DNA from: Capnocytophaga gingivalis ATCC 33624
GTDB taxonomy: Bacteria; Bacteroidota; Bacteroidia; Flavobacteriales; Flavobacteriaceae
Assembly: GCF_000174755.1 (NCBI RefSeq)
Contig: NZ_ACLQ01000035.1
Location: 186,001 to 250,000 of the forward strand
Direction: 5' to 3'
Length of the DNA: 64,000 nucleotides
The translations under genes and the position numbers were made by a program. Positions 7,830 to 16,456 of the stretch are shown here, piece by piece; the first letter of the stretch is position 1; every line of letters starts with the position of its first letter. The notes under the pieces are model-generated. The model saw only the letters and a list, made by a program, of their open reading frames with translations. It ran no database searches and had not been told where the DNA came from.

Positions 7830-9251
7830 CTATTTCTTCATATAATTAGTATATTCCCCGCTAAGCTCGCAAGTCTCTAAAAGCTGGGCAAGTACCTTAT
7901 CCATTTCGAAGAGGGCTTGGTAACACTTGATTTCAATAGAAGCTAAGTATAGGTTGGCATCGGCTACATCGGTGGAAGAGGACAGTCCTTCGGAGAAGGC
8001 TTGGTTGCGTACTCGTACCAATTCACGGGCAAACTCTAAGCTCTCCTGTAGGCTCTGTAGCTGTTCACGCTGCTTTTCTATCTCGGTATAATGTTTCTTG
8101 ACCAAGGTCTGTACATACTTTTCCGCCTGAGCGGTAAGTTGTTCTACACTTTCCCGTTGTGCTTTGGCTTGTGCCACTTTATTCTTATCAGAGAAACCAT
8201 TGAAAATATTCCATTGGAGTCCTACACCTACTGCCCAATTATCAGGTTCAGTAAGGGGAAGGTTTTTCGACCAGAGATATTTCTTCCCTATCAGGGCTAC
8301 ATCAGGCAAGAAAGCCGCCCACTGTGCCTTGATATTCTGCTCTGTAAGTTCTTTTTTTAGATGTGCTTGTACTATGGATGGGAAATTTTTCTTAGCCAAG
8401 TCCTGATAATAATCCAAAGATTGTAAGGGAGCTACTTCAAAAAGAGGAGAGGAAAGAGTGGTTAGGGCGGAAGTCTCCTCGCCTATCACACCGGAAAGGG
8501 CTGTTTGCGCCAACTCTATATCCTTCTGGCAGGCAAGTACTTCGCGCTTGGCATCGGTAACAGCTTTCTTGGCCTGCATGGTCTCCACTGGAGCCACCAT
8601 GCCATTTTTCTCTAATTTCTGAGCATTAGAATAGTGCTGCTCAGCAGTTTGCAGTGCCTTTTCTCTCACTTGCAAGGCTTGTTGGGCAAGTTGTACCTGA
8701 AAATAACGCTCTGCCAGTTCTGATATGAGCATATTTTCTGTTTTCTGAGTTTCTATCTTAGCTATCTCATGATTGAGCTGGCCTACCTTATTACCCACAC
8801 GTACTTTCCCTCCAGCAAAGACTACCCAACGGAGATCGGCGGAGAGTCGCCAGATATCTTGCTCTTGAAACTCATAGCGCCACTCTTGAGCAAAAAGTGG
8901 TTGAAACCTACCCGCCATTTGAGCAAATACAGGTCCCAAAGTAGGCTTTAAGGGTGCTGGTATAGCATTGGCCAACTGCCCTAACTGTGCTTGTATGGGA
9001 GCTTTGTATTTATCAAAGCTCAGAGAAAGAGGATCACTCAGGCGAGTATAGCTTGCATTGATACTCAACTGAGGAAGATACAAGCCCTTGTAACTTTTTT
9101 CTCCATATTGTGAGGCCTCAGCTTGTTTCTCCATTCCTTTGAGTTTCTGATTAGCCCCTCGCATACGGTCTAAAGCCTCTGAAAAGGAAAGGGATTGCGC
9201 AAGTCCTATTGAGGTTATACATAGGAAAATAGCAGTATAGATACACTTCAT
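7830..9251 (-). CDS. TolC-family outer membrane efflux channel
   Basis: A 473-residue outer membrane protein with signal peptide (residues 1-18, ending GLAQS) and the two-repeat TolC/OEP pattern of long amphipathic coiled-coil helices rich in Gln, Ala and Glu (about 150-260 and 360-450). It should form a trimeric channel for a tripartite pump or a type I exporter. No membrane-fusion protein or inner membrane pump gene is adjacent in this window, so its partners must be elsewhere, and the neighbouring Crp/Fnr regulator is the only contextual hint of control. The length is normal for the family. Confidence 0.88.
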   Translation of the reverse strand: MKCIYTAIFLCITSIGLAQSLSFSEALDRMRGANQKLKGMEKQAEASQYGEKSYKGLYLPQLSINASYTRLSDPLSLSFDKYKAPIQAQLGQLANAIPAPLKPTLGPVFAQMAGRFQPLFAQEWRYEFQEQDIWRLSADLRWVVFAGGKVRVGNKVGQLNHEIAKIETQKTENMLISELAERYFQVQLAQQALQVREKALQTAEQHYSNAQKLEKNGMVAPVETMQAKKAVTDAKREVLACQKDIELAQTALSGVIGEETSALTTLSSPLFEVAPLQSLDYYQDLAKKNFPSIVQAHLKKELTEQNIKAQWAAFLPDVALIGKKYLWSKNLPLTEPDNWAVGVGLQWNIFNGFSDKNKVAQAKAQRESVEQLTAQAEKYVQTLVKKHYTEIEKQREQLQSLQESLEFARELVRVRNQAFSEGLSSSTDVADANLYLASIEIKCYQALFEMDKVLAQLLETCELSGEYTNYMKK

Positions 9252-9367
9252 TTCTATATTATTTTAGTAAATAACTTTTCTTATTTTTCAGCATGCAAAA
9301 TTATAACACTTTAGGCAAAAAAAATAGCTTTTACCAAGCTAAATTTTTAAGATAGATTAAAAAAGTA

Positions 9368-9928
9368 TCATTTGCCTGCACGAATCACACTAAGAGTTTG
9401 CTGGGTAATGCCTAAAAAAGAAGCCACATGTCCTAGAGGGACTCTCAAAAGTATCTGAGGATAATTCTTCAGCAAGAGCTCATAACGCTCCTGTGCCGTC
9501 TGAAACTTTATAGCATAGAGCCTATCGGATAGGTTCTTGAGAAAAGATATTAAGAGCATCCGCATAAAGCGCTCTAACTTAGGATAATTGTTGATAATAG
9601 CTTCTACTTGGACAAACTCTGCTACACGTACCCTACATGTCTCCAAAGCCTCCAAACCAAAATGATTGGGTTGATGAAAATAGATGTTGTCCAAAGAAGT
9701 ATAGAAACTATTCTCTGCATAGAAAGCATGGGTAATGTCCTTGCCTTCCTTGGTATAGAACTGGCGGACAATTCCTTCTTCTATAAAGAAAACTTCTTGT
9801 GAGAGACTGCCTTCCTTGAGTAAGAGACTGTATTTTTTATATTCTCTTACTTGAAAAATAGCATCCAAAGCCTCAAGGGGTTCTTTTTCTATTTGTGTTT
9901 GTTGTTGTATGTAATCTATAAGAGACAT
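9368..9928 (-). CDS. Crp/Fnr-family transcriptional regulator
   Basis: A 186-residue regulator with an N-terminal cyclic-nucleotide-binding-type beta-barrel (about residues 20-115; KYSLLLKEGSLSQEVFFIEEG is the characteristic start) and a short C-terminal helix-turn-helix (LGHVASFLGITQQTLSVIR). There is no cysteine cluster as in FNR, and the residues that bind cAMP in Crp are not evident, so the effector is unknown. The ATG at 9926-9928 is preferred to the TTG directly upstream. It lies between the TolC gene and a heptad array upstream of the ankyrin gene, all on the minus strand. Confidence 0.85.
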   Translation of the reverse strand: MSLIDYIQQQTQIEKEPLEALDAIFQVREYKKYSLLLKEGSLSQEVFFIEEGIVRQFYTKEGKDITHAFYAENSFYTSLDNIYFHQPNHFGLEALETCRVRVAEFVQVEAIINNYPKLERFMRMLLISFLKNLSDRLYAIKFQTAQERYELLLKNYPQILLRVPLGHVASFLGITQQTLSVIRAGK

Positions 9929-9934
9929 CAATTA

Positions 9935-9962
9935 TTAGGGAATAGGTAATAGTGAGCAGTAG
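9935..9962. repeat. Heptad-period array (4 degenerate units)
   Basis: Units are TTAGGGA, ATAGGTA, ATAGTGA and GCAGTAG. It is the most degenerate of the 7-nt arrays and lies just upstream of the Crp/Fnr start codon. Confidence 0.5.
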
Positions 9963-9984
9963 TCACTTTTCATTATTGGCTCTT

Positions 9985-11472
9985 TTACTCTCTGAGAAAT
10001 TCTATATTGGCTCCACTTTTTTTGAGTGCTTCATTTTCCTTTGCCAAATCATAGGCTGTTTCTCCCAAGGAAGTAGTGAGCTTTTTATCTGCTCCATGCT
10101 CAACAAGGTATTGCAACAAAGTAGTATCTTTTGCCGTTAGTGCAGCCTTGATAAGAGGAGTCTCCCCGTCCTCATTTTGGCTATTGATATCCACAGAAGC
10201 CCAAGAGAGTACTTTTTTGACCAGAGCCTTATCCCCCTTAACTACTGCCATATGGAGTGCTGTATCTCCTATCGAATTAGGCGCTTGTAGGGCAACTAAG
10301 TATTTCCTGAGTAAGGCCACTTTTTGATCAAAATCCTCTTCATTGTTTTTCTTTCGAGGATTATAGCTAGCTATAAGTGCCTCTATGACTCCCACACCTT
10401 TTTGATTGGTAGCACGTGTATCCGCTCCTTTTTCCAAGAGAAAACCAACCACTTGACTATTACTACGCTGCAAGGCAATTAATAAGGCGGTTTCTCCTTT
10501 ATGATTAGCTCGATTGAGGTGTTCTTTATTTTTCTCAAGAAGTTTTACAATCTCAAGATTGGTGCCATAGCAAGCATTCATTAGGGCGGTATTTCCTTGT
10601 TTGTCTACCACATCGGTAGCAGCTCCTCTTTGGATAAGATAGTCAATGGCTGGGAGGTCTTGACGGCGTGCCAAGTAATGAAGCGCATTAGCTCCTTTGT
10701 AATCGGTAGCGTTAGCAGGAATTTTTTGTACCTCTACCAGATACTTATAAGTTTCTATAGGATTATTAGGCTGGCGTACAATCCCTTCGGCAGCCATAGG
10801 CAAGGCTTGGGGTGTAGGCTTTACTTTCTTACGAAGTGTCTTAAGCAAGTCTATATTCCCTTTTTTAGCAGCATAATCAAAAAGCGTAGCTCCACTAAGA
10901 CTTTTTTGATTGATTTTCAATCCTTTCTCAACCAAATAATGGGTCAAGCTAAGCTTATTATCATCAAAAGGCACCACCTTCATCAGTAAGGTTTCTCCTT
11001 GTTCATAGGTAGCTTTAGGATCTATACCTGCTCTAAAAAAAGCTTCGTATAACTTGGGATTAGTTACCCCAAAAAGCGCTGCAAAGGTAATAGGAGTATA
11101 CCCTTTGCTATCTTTGGCATGTATATCACTGCCTTGTTCAAGCAGGTAGTGAATGAGTTCTACATTGCCTTGACTAGCTGCCCAAAAGAGATAAGTACGA
11201 CCATCATGAGTAGTCTTATGTACCCCATTACCTTGTTGTTCTATAAGGTAGATAGCTGTAGGGGTTGGCACTTTCCCCAGAATTGCCAAAGAAGGAGCAT
11301 CAAAAGCCGCTTCATTGAGCTCAGAAGGACTATTTCCGTTCTTTATCTCTGTTACTACTTGTGCAATGGTCGTATGCTCATTCCAAAAATTACGATCCCA
11401 GAACACATTCTTCTGTTGGGAGAAAAGGGACATGACGCTCAAAAGACTCCCTATAACAAACAACTTTTTCAT
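9985..11472 (-). CDS. Exported ankyrin-repeat protein
   Basis: A 495-residue protein with a signal peptide (residues 1-19, MKKLFVIGS start, SLFSQQ end) followed by about ten ankyrin repeats covering most of the chain; recurring words such as DGRTYLFWAASQGN, GYTPITFAAL, GNTALMNAC, GETALLIAL, GDTALHMAV and GETPLIKAA show the 33-residue periodicity. It probably acts as a periplasmic or secreted protein-binding scaffold. The partner is unknown. The ATG at 11470-11472 is supported by the promoter element 28 nt upstream and by the good signal peptide; an upstream in-frame ATG would add ten residues before it. Confidence 0.88.
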   Translation of the reverse strand: MKKLFVIGSLLSVMSLFSQQKNVFWDRNFWNEHTTIAQVVTEIKNGNSPSELNEAAFDAPSLAILGKVPTPTAIYLIEQQGNGVHKTTHDGRTYLFWAASQGNVELIHYLLEQGSDIHAKDSKGYTPITFAALFGVTNPKLYEAFFRAGIDPKATYEQGETLLMKVVPFDDNKLSLTHYLVEKGLKINQKSLSGATLFDYAAKKGNIDLLKTLRKKVKPTPQALPMAAEGIVRQPNNPIETYKYLVEVQKIPANATDYKGANALHYLARRQDLPAIDYLIQRGAATDVVDKQGNTALMNACYGTNLEIVKLLEKNKEHLNRANHKGETALLIALQRSNSQVVGFLLEKGADTRATNQKGVGVIEALIASYNPRKKNNEEDFDQKVALLRKYLVALQAPNSIGDTALHMAVVKGDKALVKKVLSWASVDINSQNEDGETPLIKAALTAKDTTLLQYLVEHGADKKLTTSLGETAYDLAKENEALKKSGANIEFLRE

Positions 11473-11499
11473 ACAAATTTTATTTAGAGTAACAGAGGG

Positions 11500-11507
11500 C
11501 AAATATA
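11500..11507 (-). promoter_or_regulatory. Bacteroidota -7 element for the ankyrin gene
   Basis: TATATTTG on the minus strand, 27 nt upstream of the start codon. An AT-only imperfect inverted repeat (about 11511-11541) lies behind it and may terminate the upstream DUF5686 gene. Confidence 0.55.
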
Positions 11508-11550
11508 AGAAAATAATTAGATATAATCTAAATTAATTTTATTTTCTTTC

Positions 11551-14082
11551 TTAAAATTCAGGCTTGATCCCAAATCGGATGCCAAAATAAGGATTTTTCA
11601 CTCCATTGCGATCATTAAAGCTACTTCTCCAGATGAAATCAACACGTATAGGACGGAAATTTCCTATTCCTATATTCTCTATTCCAAATCCATACTCCCA
11701 ATAGAGTTTCTCTGGAGCATTGTAGTAGATATTGGAAGCACTCACCTCTCTATTTTCCTCCCTGAGAGTACCATAGGCCATTCTGGCTAAGAGCAAGCTG
11801 CGCCATTTGGTCTTTTTAATCAGCGGCAGGCGATTCAGTAGGAAACCATTAAAATGATGTTCTGCATATACATTAATATAAGCATCTGTCACAAAGTCAT
11901 AATAGTCTAACAATTGGAAAGTCCGGTTGAACTCTCGCTGAGAGGTGGCATAGGTCTGGTTGGCTGGAGTAGGAGTAAGTAGTGGCAAAGGTACTGCTCC
12001 AAATACTTTCCCTCCTTCCACCACTGTATGAAGGATTCCTATACTCCATAGGGGTTGTGGATAGTGAATCATCCCTTCCAAGCGAGAATAATCAAACTGA
12101 CTATTGCGTATACCTGAAAATCCCTTTGTATACTTAGCTCGGAAAGTAGGAAAAATATTCTTTCCATAGAATTGTTCTACCCCATAGCCATAAACATTTC
12201 TTGTAGGTGTATAGGTAAGTGTCAAAGAGGCATTGGCATCTGAATACTTATCAAAAACACCGCCTTCAGGTGAACGATACCCTATAGAAAAATGGTCTGG
12301 ATCTGCCGATTTCATCTGCTGATAAGTACCCGATAGAGTAATGTGCAAATTGCTCTTAAACAATCCTATATCAGCAACTCCTTGAATACGCTTGTTCTGA
12401 GTAAGATAATAGTTCTCCCCACGAGCTAAAAGAAAATTTGAGGCATTTTTAAGGTCTAAGCGAGCATCGTCCTTCTGAAGCATACTGCCCAATTGTGAAT
12501 AGTCATTCTGGTAAAGCCCTCCTATGACTACTCTTGGTTTGTAAAATAATAGATACTTAGCACTCATACCATACTTGAACTTTTTATCCAAAGTCCCATA
12601 AGCTCCATACAAATAGGTACGAAAACGATCATCATTACTCACAAAACTCCTCAATCCAAAACGAAAACGATTTTTTTCTACATCATTGTTGGTAAAGGAC
12701 TCCCACAACGAACCAAATTGAACATATTTTCCTATAGGAATATAACCAGAGGTAACAATATTTAGGGCATCCGAAATTCCTTTGATTCGCCTATTATCAC
12801 CTACCCTACGTATGAGATTTTGAGTTTTTGTCATTAATGAATCTCCATCGGACATTTTATTCCAATAAGTTTGTGGCTGGAAGAATTGATTGGTCTTATA
12901 CTTCTCAATCGTGGCCAAATAAAAGGCCTCTTCCTTAGGAGCATTCAGCAGGTAATCAGAATAAGTAACATTCTTCTTTACATACATTCCTTTTTCCTCT
13001 TCGGACTTGGTCAGAACCGTAAAATCCCCTTCGTAATAATCTCTTTTGGGTAGTAACAGACTATCATTCACCCATTGGTATTCTTTCTCTACAGATAGGT
13101 TTCTCACAAAGTTCAAAGAAGCTTCCTTGATTGTATACATCTGTATAGAGGTGATAGCATAAGTCTTGCTATCCACCTTGAAATTCCCTTTGAAAAGCAA
13201 ATCTTGATCTTGTTTTGGGAAGAAATAGATAGAATACAGCTCACGCCCATCCCTTCTTATAGTATCATTCAGCACATAGGCATATACTCCATATCCATAT
13301 TCGGAGAGTGGGCTAACAAAGGTTTTATCTAAGAGATAGAAAGAATTATCATACACATCGAATTCTCTAAAATTACGTGTAAATCGTTCCAAACCAAAAC
13401 CTGTTTGTATAACCCCCTGCGTACGTTCTGCCTCTATATCTGTACGCTGGAGCTTACGCAAGTTATCCCCATACACTTGTGAGACTTCTTCTCTAAGATA
13501 CATAGGCATAGAGAAGTATTGCTTGTACTTTTTCTCGGAAAGAATGTTTCTTATCTCTTTATATTCAGACTGTAAGGCTTTTTTTAGGAAAACAGAGTCT
13601 AAGTTGTTCAATCCCAACTCCACCGTCTCATAGCGTTTGTACTGATAAGCCTTGGTTTGGGTAAGTATATTTTTATGCTTATTAGCCCATATTTTTTGTA
13701 GAATAGGATAGGCTGGATTCTCCTTTTTCGAAAGATTCTTCTTAGGTTTTTCCACAAAGACTAAGGCCTCCAACTCTTCTATAGCCAACACTATTTTCAA
13801 CTTTTCGGTATCATGCCCTTTGAGCTTTACTTCCTTAGTGGTAAACCCTACTGAAGACACTTCAATAGTGGTATAATTTTTCTGAGAGAAAAGAGAAAAC
13901 TTACCGTTCTCATCACAAGCGGTTCCTATATGAGTGTTTTTAAAAATAACATTAGCAAAGGGAATCGGTTCTCCTTGCTCATCTATCACTTGACCGGAAA
14001 CACGTGTTTGTGCCTGTACGAACAATCCCCCTCCTAAGAATAAAAGTAAGGTAATAACGATTATTTTTCTGTGTAACATCAT
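11551..14082 (-). CDS. DUF5686 / carboxypeptidase-regulatory-like outer membrane protein
   Basis: An 843-residue exported protein. A signal peptide (about 1-24) is followed by a carboxypeptidase D regulatory-like domain (about 26-105; VSGQVIDEQGEPIPFANV), then the long DUF5686 region, which in the C-terminal half reads as alternating beta-strands and ends in phenylalanine, consistent with an outer membrane beta-barrel. The function is unknown; this family is abundant in Bacteroidota and resembles TonB-dependent receptors without a plug. Two ATG codons in a row (14082 and 14079) are possible starts. The gene stands between the ankyrin gene and an oxidoreductase pair. Confidence 0.85.
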   Translation of the reverse strand: MMLHRKIIVITLLLFLGGGLFVQAQTRVSGQVIDEQGEPIPFANVIFKNTHIGTACDENGKFSLFSQKNYTTIEVSSVGFTTKEVKLKGHDTEKLKIVLAIEELEALVFVEKPKKNLSKKENPAYPILQKIWANKHKNILTQTKAYQYKRYETVELGLNNLDSVFLKKALQSEYKEIRNILSEKKYKQYFSMPMYLREEVSQVYGDNLRKLQRTDIEAERTQGVIQTGFGLERFTRNFREFDVYDNSFYLLDKTFVSPLSEYGYGVYAYVLNDTIRRDGRELYSIYFFPKQDQDLLFKGNFKVDSKTYAITSIQMYTIKEASLNFVRNLSVEKEYQWVNDSLLLPKRDYYEGDFTVLTKSEEEKGMYVKKNVTYSDYLLNAPKEEAFYLATIEKYKTNQFFQPQTYWNKMSDGDSLMTKTQNLIRRVGDNRRIKGISDALNIVTSGYIPIGKYVQFGSLWESFTNNDVEKNRFRFGLRSFVSNDDRFRTYLYGAYGTLDKKFKYGMSAKYLLFYKPRVVIGGLYQNDYSQLGSMLQKDDARLDLKNASNFLLARGENYYLTQNKRIQGVADIGLFKSNLHITLSGTYQQMKSADPDHFSIGYRSPEGGVFDKYSDANASLTLTYTPTRNVYGYGVEQFYGKNIFPTFRAKYTKGFSGIRNSQFDYSRLEGMIHYPQPLWSIGILHTVVEGGKVFGAVPLPLLTPTPANQTYATSQREFNRTFQLLDYYDFVTDAYINVYAEHHFNGFLLNRLPLIKKTKWRSLLLARMAYGTLREENREVSASNIYYNAPEKLYWEYGFGIENIGIGNFRPIRVDFIWRSSFNDRNGVKNPYFGIRFGIKPEF

Positions 14083-14126
14083 AATCCTTGATTTTAATAA
14101 TTTATTGGTTATTAAGTAGTTAAAAA

Positions 14127-15110
14127 TTATAATACTAACCTCTTCAGTACTTCTTGTATGGGAGTATAAGTAAAAGGAAGGGTATGGGTTATCTTCTCTC
14201 CATTGTAAAAGGAGACAGATTGTAGTGTTTGCACCATCTTAGGCGAGAGTTGTCGCTTCTTCCCGAAAAAGGATAAAAAAGTATCTGCATAGGAAAGCCA
14301 ACGCAAGGCATTAGTGGATAGCATTTTTTTCTTAGGAAGCTTAGGATGACTTTCGCTGAGGTATTGAAAAAACTGCTGATAGGAAAGATTTTCGCCACTG
14401 AGGATGAACCCCTGATTCTCTACAAAGGATTCCATAAGTAGTCGCATAGCATGGGCTACATCCTGAGCTGCTACAAAACCTGTCCCCCCCTGGGTAATAT
14501 ATCGACTTCTACATAGTTTTTGAATATTCATTGCCGAATGTTGTTCCACTCCTACTCCTACCACTACTGAAGGATATACGACTATCGCAGGCAAGCCCTC
14601 TTGTACTCCTCTCCATACTTCCATTTCTGCACTGTATTTGCTCAGAGCATAGGCTTTGTCATTGGCAACAGATAGCTCTTGTGGAGTTTGTTCGGTAACC
14701 TCTGTTCCTTCTTTTGCTGAGAAAGTAGCAATAGTACTCACATAACAAAGTTTTTTCACTCCCCGATATAGGGCTATATTCACTATATTTGCAGTACCTT
14801 CTACGTTGTTCTGATAAAGTAGTTGGGCATCTGAATCGTCAAAGGAGACCATACCTGCACAATGATAAAGGAAGTCTACCCCTTGTAGTGCCCTTTCTAA
14901 AGCTGGAACATCCAAAATATCAGCCTGTACCCACTCTATTTTTTGGATAAGGGGCAAGGCATTAGGATTATATGTTTGAAATATTTTTTCTAAAAGAGAA
15001 GTGTTTTTACTCTTGCGATAAAGGGCTCTTATAGTAGTAGCACCAGCACAAAGTAGTTCATAGAGCAAATGAGCTCCTACCAGCCCTGTGCCTCCTGTAA
15101 CCACAATCAT
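14127..15110 (-). CDS. NAD(P)-dependent epimerase/dehydratase (extended SDR)
   Basis: A 327-residue extended short-chain dehydrogenase. It starts with the nucleotide-binding motif GGTGLVGAHLL (residues 5-15), has the D/W-A-D-I-L-D strand contact after the second beta strand, and carries the catalytic pair in YALSKYSAE (Y-x3-K). It resembles the dihydroflavonol reductase/NAD-dependent epimerase group; the natural substrate cannot be named. Its start codon overlaps the stop of the preceding 105-residue gene by 4 nt, so the two are probably translationally coupled. Confidence 0.85.
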   Translation of the reverse strand: MIVVTGGTGLVGAHLLYELLCAGATTIRALYRKSKNTSLLEKIFQTYNPNALPLIQKIEWVQADILDVPALERALQGVDFLYHCAGMVSFDDSDAQLLYQNNVEGTANIVNIALYRGVKKLCYVSTIATFSAKEGTEVTEQTPQELSVANDKAYALSKYSAEMEVWRGVQEGLPAIVVYPSVVVGVGVEQHSAMNIQKLCRSRYITQGGTGFVAAQDVAHAMRLLMESFVENQGFILSGENLSYQQFFQYLSESHPKLPKKKMLSTNALRWLSYADTFLSFFGKKRQLSPKMVQTLQSVSFYNGEKITHTLPFTYTPIQEVLKRLVL

Positions 15111-15424
15111 AATAGTACATATTTGGTAAAGATTTCTTTCTCAGATACCCCTTCAAATATCTCAAAAAGCAACTTTTGCAAGTCTACTATTTGCTCTGTA
15201 GTGAATACACATAGGTACTTACCACCACAGAAAGTAAGTATCTCTATACCTGGCTGAGAGTAGTCAAAATGAGCAGAGAGGTCTATGGCCTGTACTTTGC
15301 CGCGAAACTCCAAGAGTTCACAGAAGCGAAACTCCAAAGTCTGTTCAGGCATCTGTACATAAAACCGGCGATCTCCTGGCTTTTGGTAGATGTGATAATA
15401 TTTTGAAATTCCTATGGTTTTCAT
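15107..15424 (-). CDS. Small conserved hypothetical protein
   Basis: A 105-residue acidic cytoplasmic protein that I do not recognise by name. There is no signal peptide or membrane helix. The 4-nt overlap with the SDR gene downstream and the promoter element directly in front argue that it is real and the first gene of a two-gene transcript. The sequence has two hydrophobic beta-rich halves (RFYVQMPEQTLEFRF and IEILTFCGGKYLCVFT), suggesting a small compact domain. Confidence 0.65.
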   Translation of the reverse strand: MKTIGISKYYHIYQKPGDRRFYVQMPEQTLEFRFCELLEFRGKVQAIDLSAHFDYSQPGIEILTFCGGKYLCVFTTEQIVDLQKLLFEIFEGVSEKEIFTKYVLL

Positions 15425-15428
15425 GGGG

Positions 15429-15436
15429 CAAAAATA
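15429..15436 (-). promoter_or_regulatory. Bacteroidota -7 element directly before a start codon
   Basis: TATTTTTG on the minus strand ends only 4 nt before the ATG at 15422-15424. If used, transcription would begin at or next to the start codon, giving a leaderless mRNA. No clear -33 TTG is present. Confidence 0.4.
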
Positions 15437-15522
15437 AGTCTTTTCTACGAAATATAAAAATACTTACTCTAATAAGTTATTAACAATTCTTTTATCCTAT
15501 TGACTTTTAACAACTTTCCTCC

Positions 15523-16320
15523 TTAGAGGTTATAATGTTTCTTGAGCAATTTCTCAAAGCACTTAGCCGGTAATATGGCCTTTAACAATAGTGAGAGTCG
15601 TTCTATGAATTTTCCCTTTACATAGTGTCCCTTAGGATTCTTTTTTCTTATGATTTGGACAATCTTCTGAGCTATGGCTTCAGCAGGCATTCCTTTGTCT
15701 ACATCCTCATTCATCAGTGGCAGTGCCTCGGCATATTGTTTGTAAGGAGAGCCCTCTATGGCTGGAGTATGAAAGCGCCGAGAAGCAATATCGGTAGCTA
15801 CATCACCTGGAGCTAAGTTACAGAAGGTAATACCAAATTGTTGTGTTTCCATACGTAGTGTCTCTGTAAGCAGGGATAGGGCGCCCTTACTCGCCGAATA
15901 CCCCCCTCTGAAAGGCAAGCCCATGTAGGATGCAACAGAAGTAATATTGATAACCAATCCTTTACACTGACTCCGCATGATAGGAAGTACTGCTTGAATA
16001 GTGCGTACAGCCCCAAAGAAGTTAGTCTCAAAGGCATTCTCCAAGGCCTCTATAGGAGTCTCCTCTATAGCTCCTGTGATGCCTACTCCAGCATTGTTAA
16101 TAAGGATATCTATACGTCCTTCGCGCTCTATAATAGTAGCTATGGCTTGCTGCACAGAAGCAGTATCTCGCACATCCATAGCCAACATAGTAACTCCTTG
16201 TAGAACTTCTTGAGGATTCCTTGCACTCCCATATACTATATATCCTGCCTTAGCTAAAAGCTCTGCAGTAGCCTTCCCTATCCCAGAGGAAGCACCTGTA
16301 ATAAGTACGATTTCTTTCAT
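15523..16320 (-). CDS. Short-chain dehydrogenase/reductase
   Basis: A 265-residue classical SDR oxidoreductase. The nucleotide-binding motif TGASSGIGKA is at residues 7-16, NNAG near 85, the catalytic serine in NITSVAS and the catalytic Y-x3-K in GYSASKG near 150. The likely cofactor is NADP(H); the substrate is unknown. The ATG at 16318-16320 gives the canonical N-terminus MKEIVLITGASS and lies 20 nt from a good promoter; a much longer upstream extension in the same frame has no SDR features and crosses the divergent promoter, so it was rejected. Confidence 0.9.
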   Translation of the reverse strand: MKEIVLITGASSGIGKATAELLAKAGYIVYGSARNPQEVLQGVTMLAMDVRDTASVQQAIATIIEREGRIDILINNAGVGITGAIEETPIEALENAFETNFFGAVRTIQAVLPIMRSQCKGLVINITSVASYMGLPFRGGYSASKGALSLLTETLRMETQQFGITFCNLAPGDVATDIASRRFHTPAIEGSPYKQYAEALPLMNEDVDKGMPAEAIAQKIVQIIRKKNPKGHYVKGKFIERLSLLLKAILPAKCFEKLLKKHYNL

Positions 16321-16340
16321 GTTTTTTTTGTTAGAAAGGA

Positions 16341-16370
16341 CAAAAGTAGTCTTAAAAAAAAGATACGCAA
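16341..16370 (-). promoter_or_regulatory. Promoter for the SDR gene
   Basis: Minus-strand TACTTTTG (16341-16348) with TTG at 16368-16370 and 19 nt between them, a full match to the Bacteroidota TTG/TAnnTTTG arrangement. It is divergent from the promoter of the aminotransferase gene 17 nt away. Confidence 0.75.
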
Positions 16371-16386
16371 ATTTTTTTAATAGTTC

Positions 16387-16419
16387 TTGACCTACTTGCC
16401 AAAAAAAATCGTACTTTTG
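16387..16419 (+). promoter_or_regulatory. Promoter for the aminotransferase gene
   Basis: TTG at 16387-16389, 22 nt spacer, TACTTTTG at 16412-16419. The ATG chosen for the gene is 38 nt downstream of the -7 element. Confidence 0.75.
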
Positions 16420-16456
16420 TTTTTTGAAACACATCCTACTAAATTTCGACAAACCT

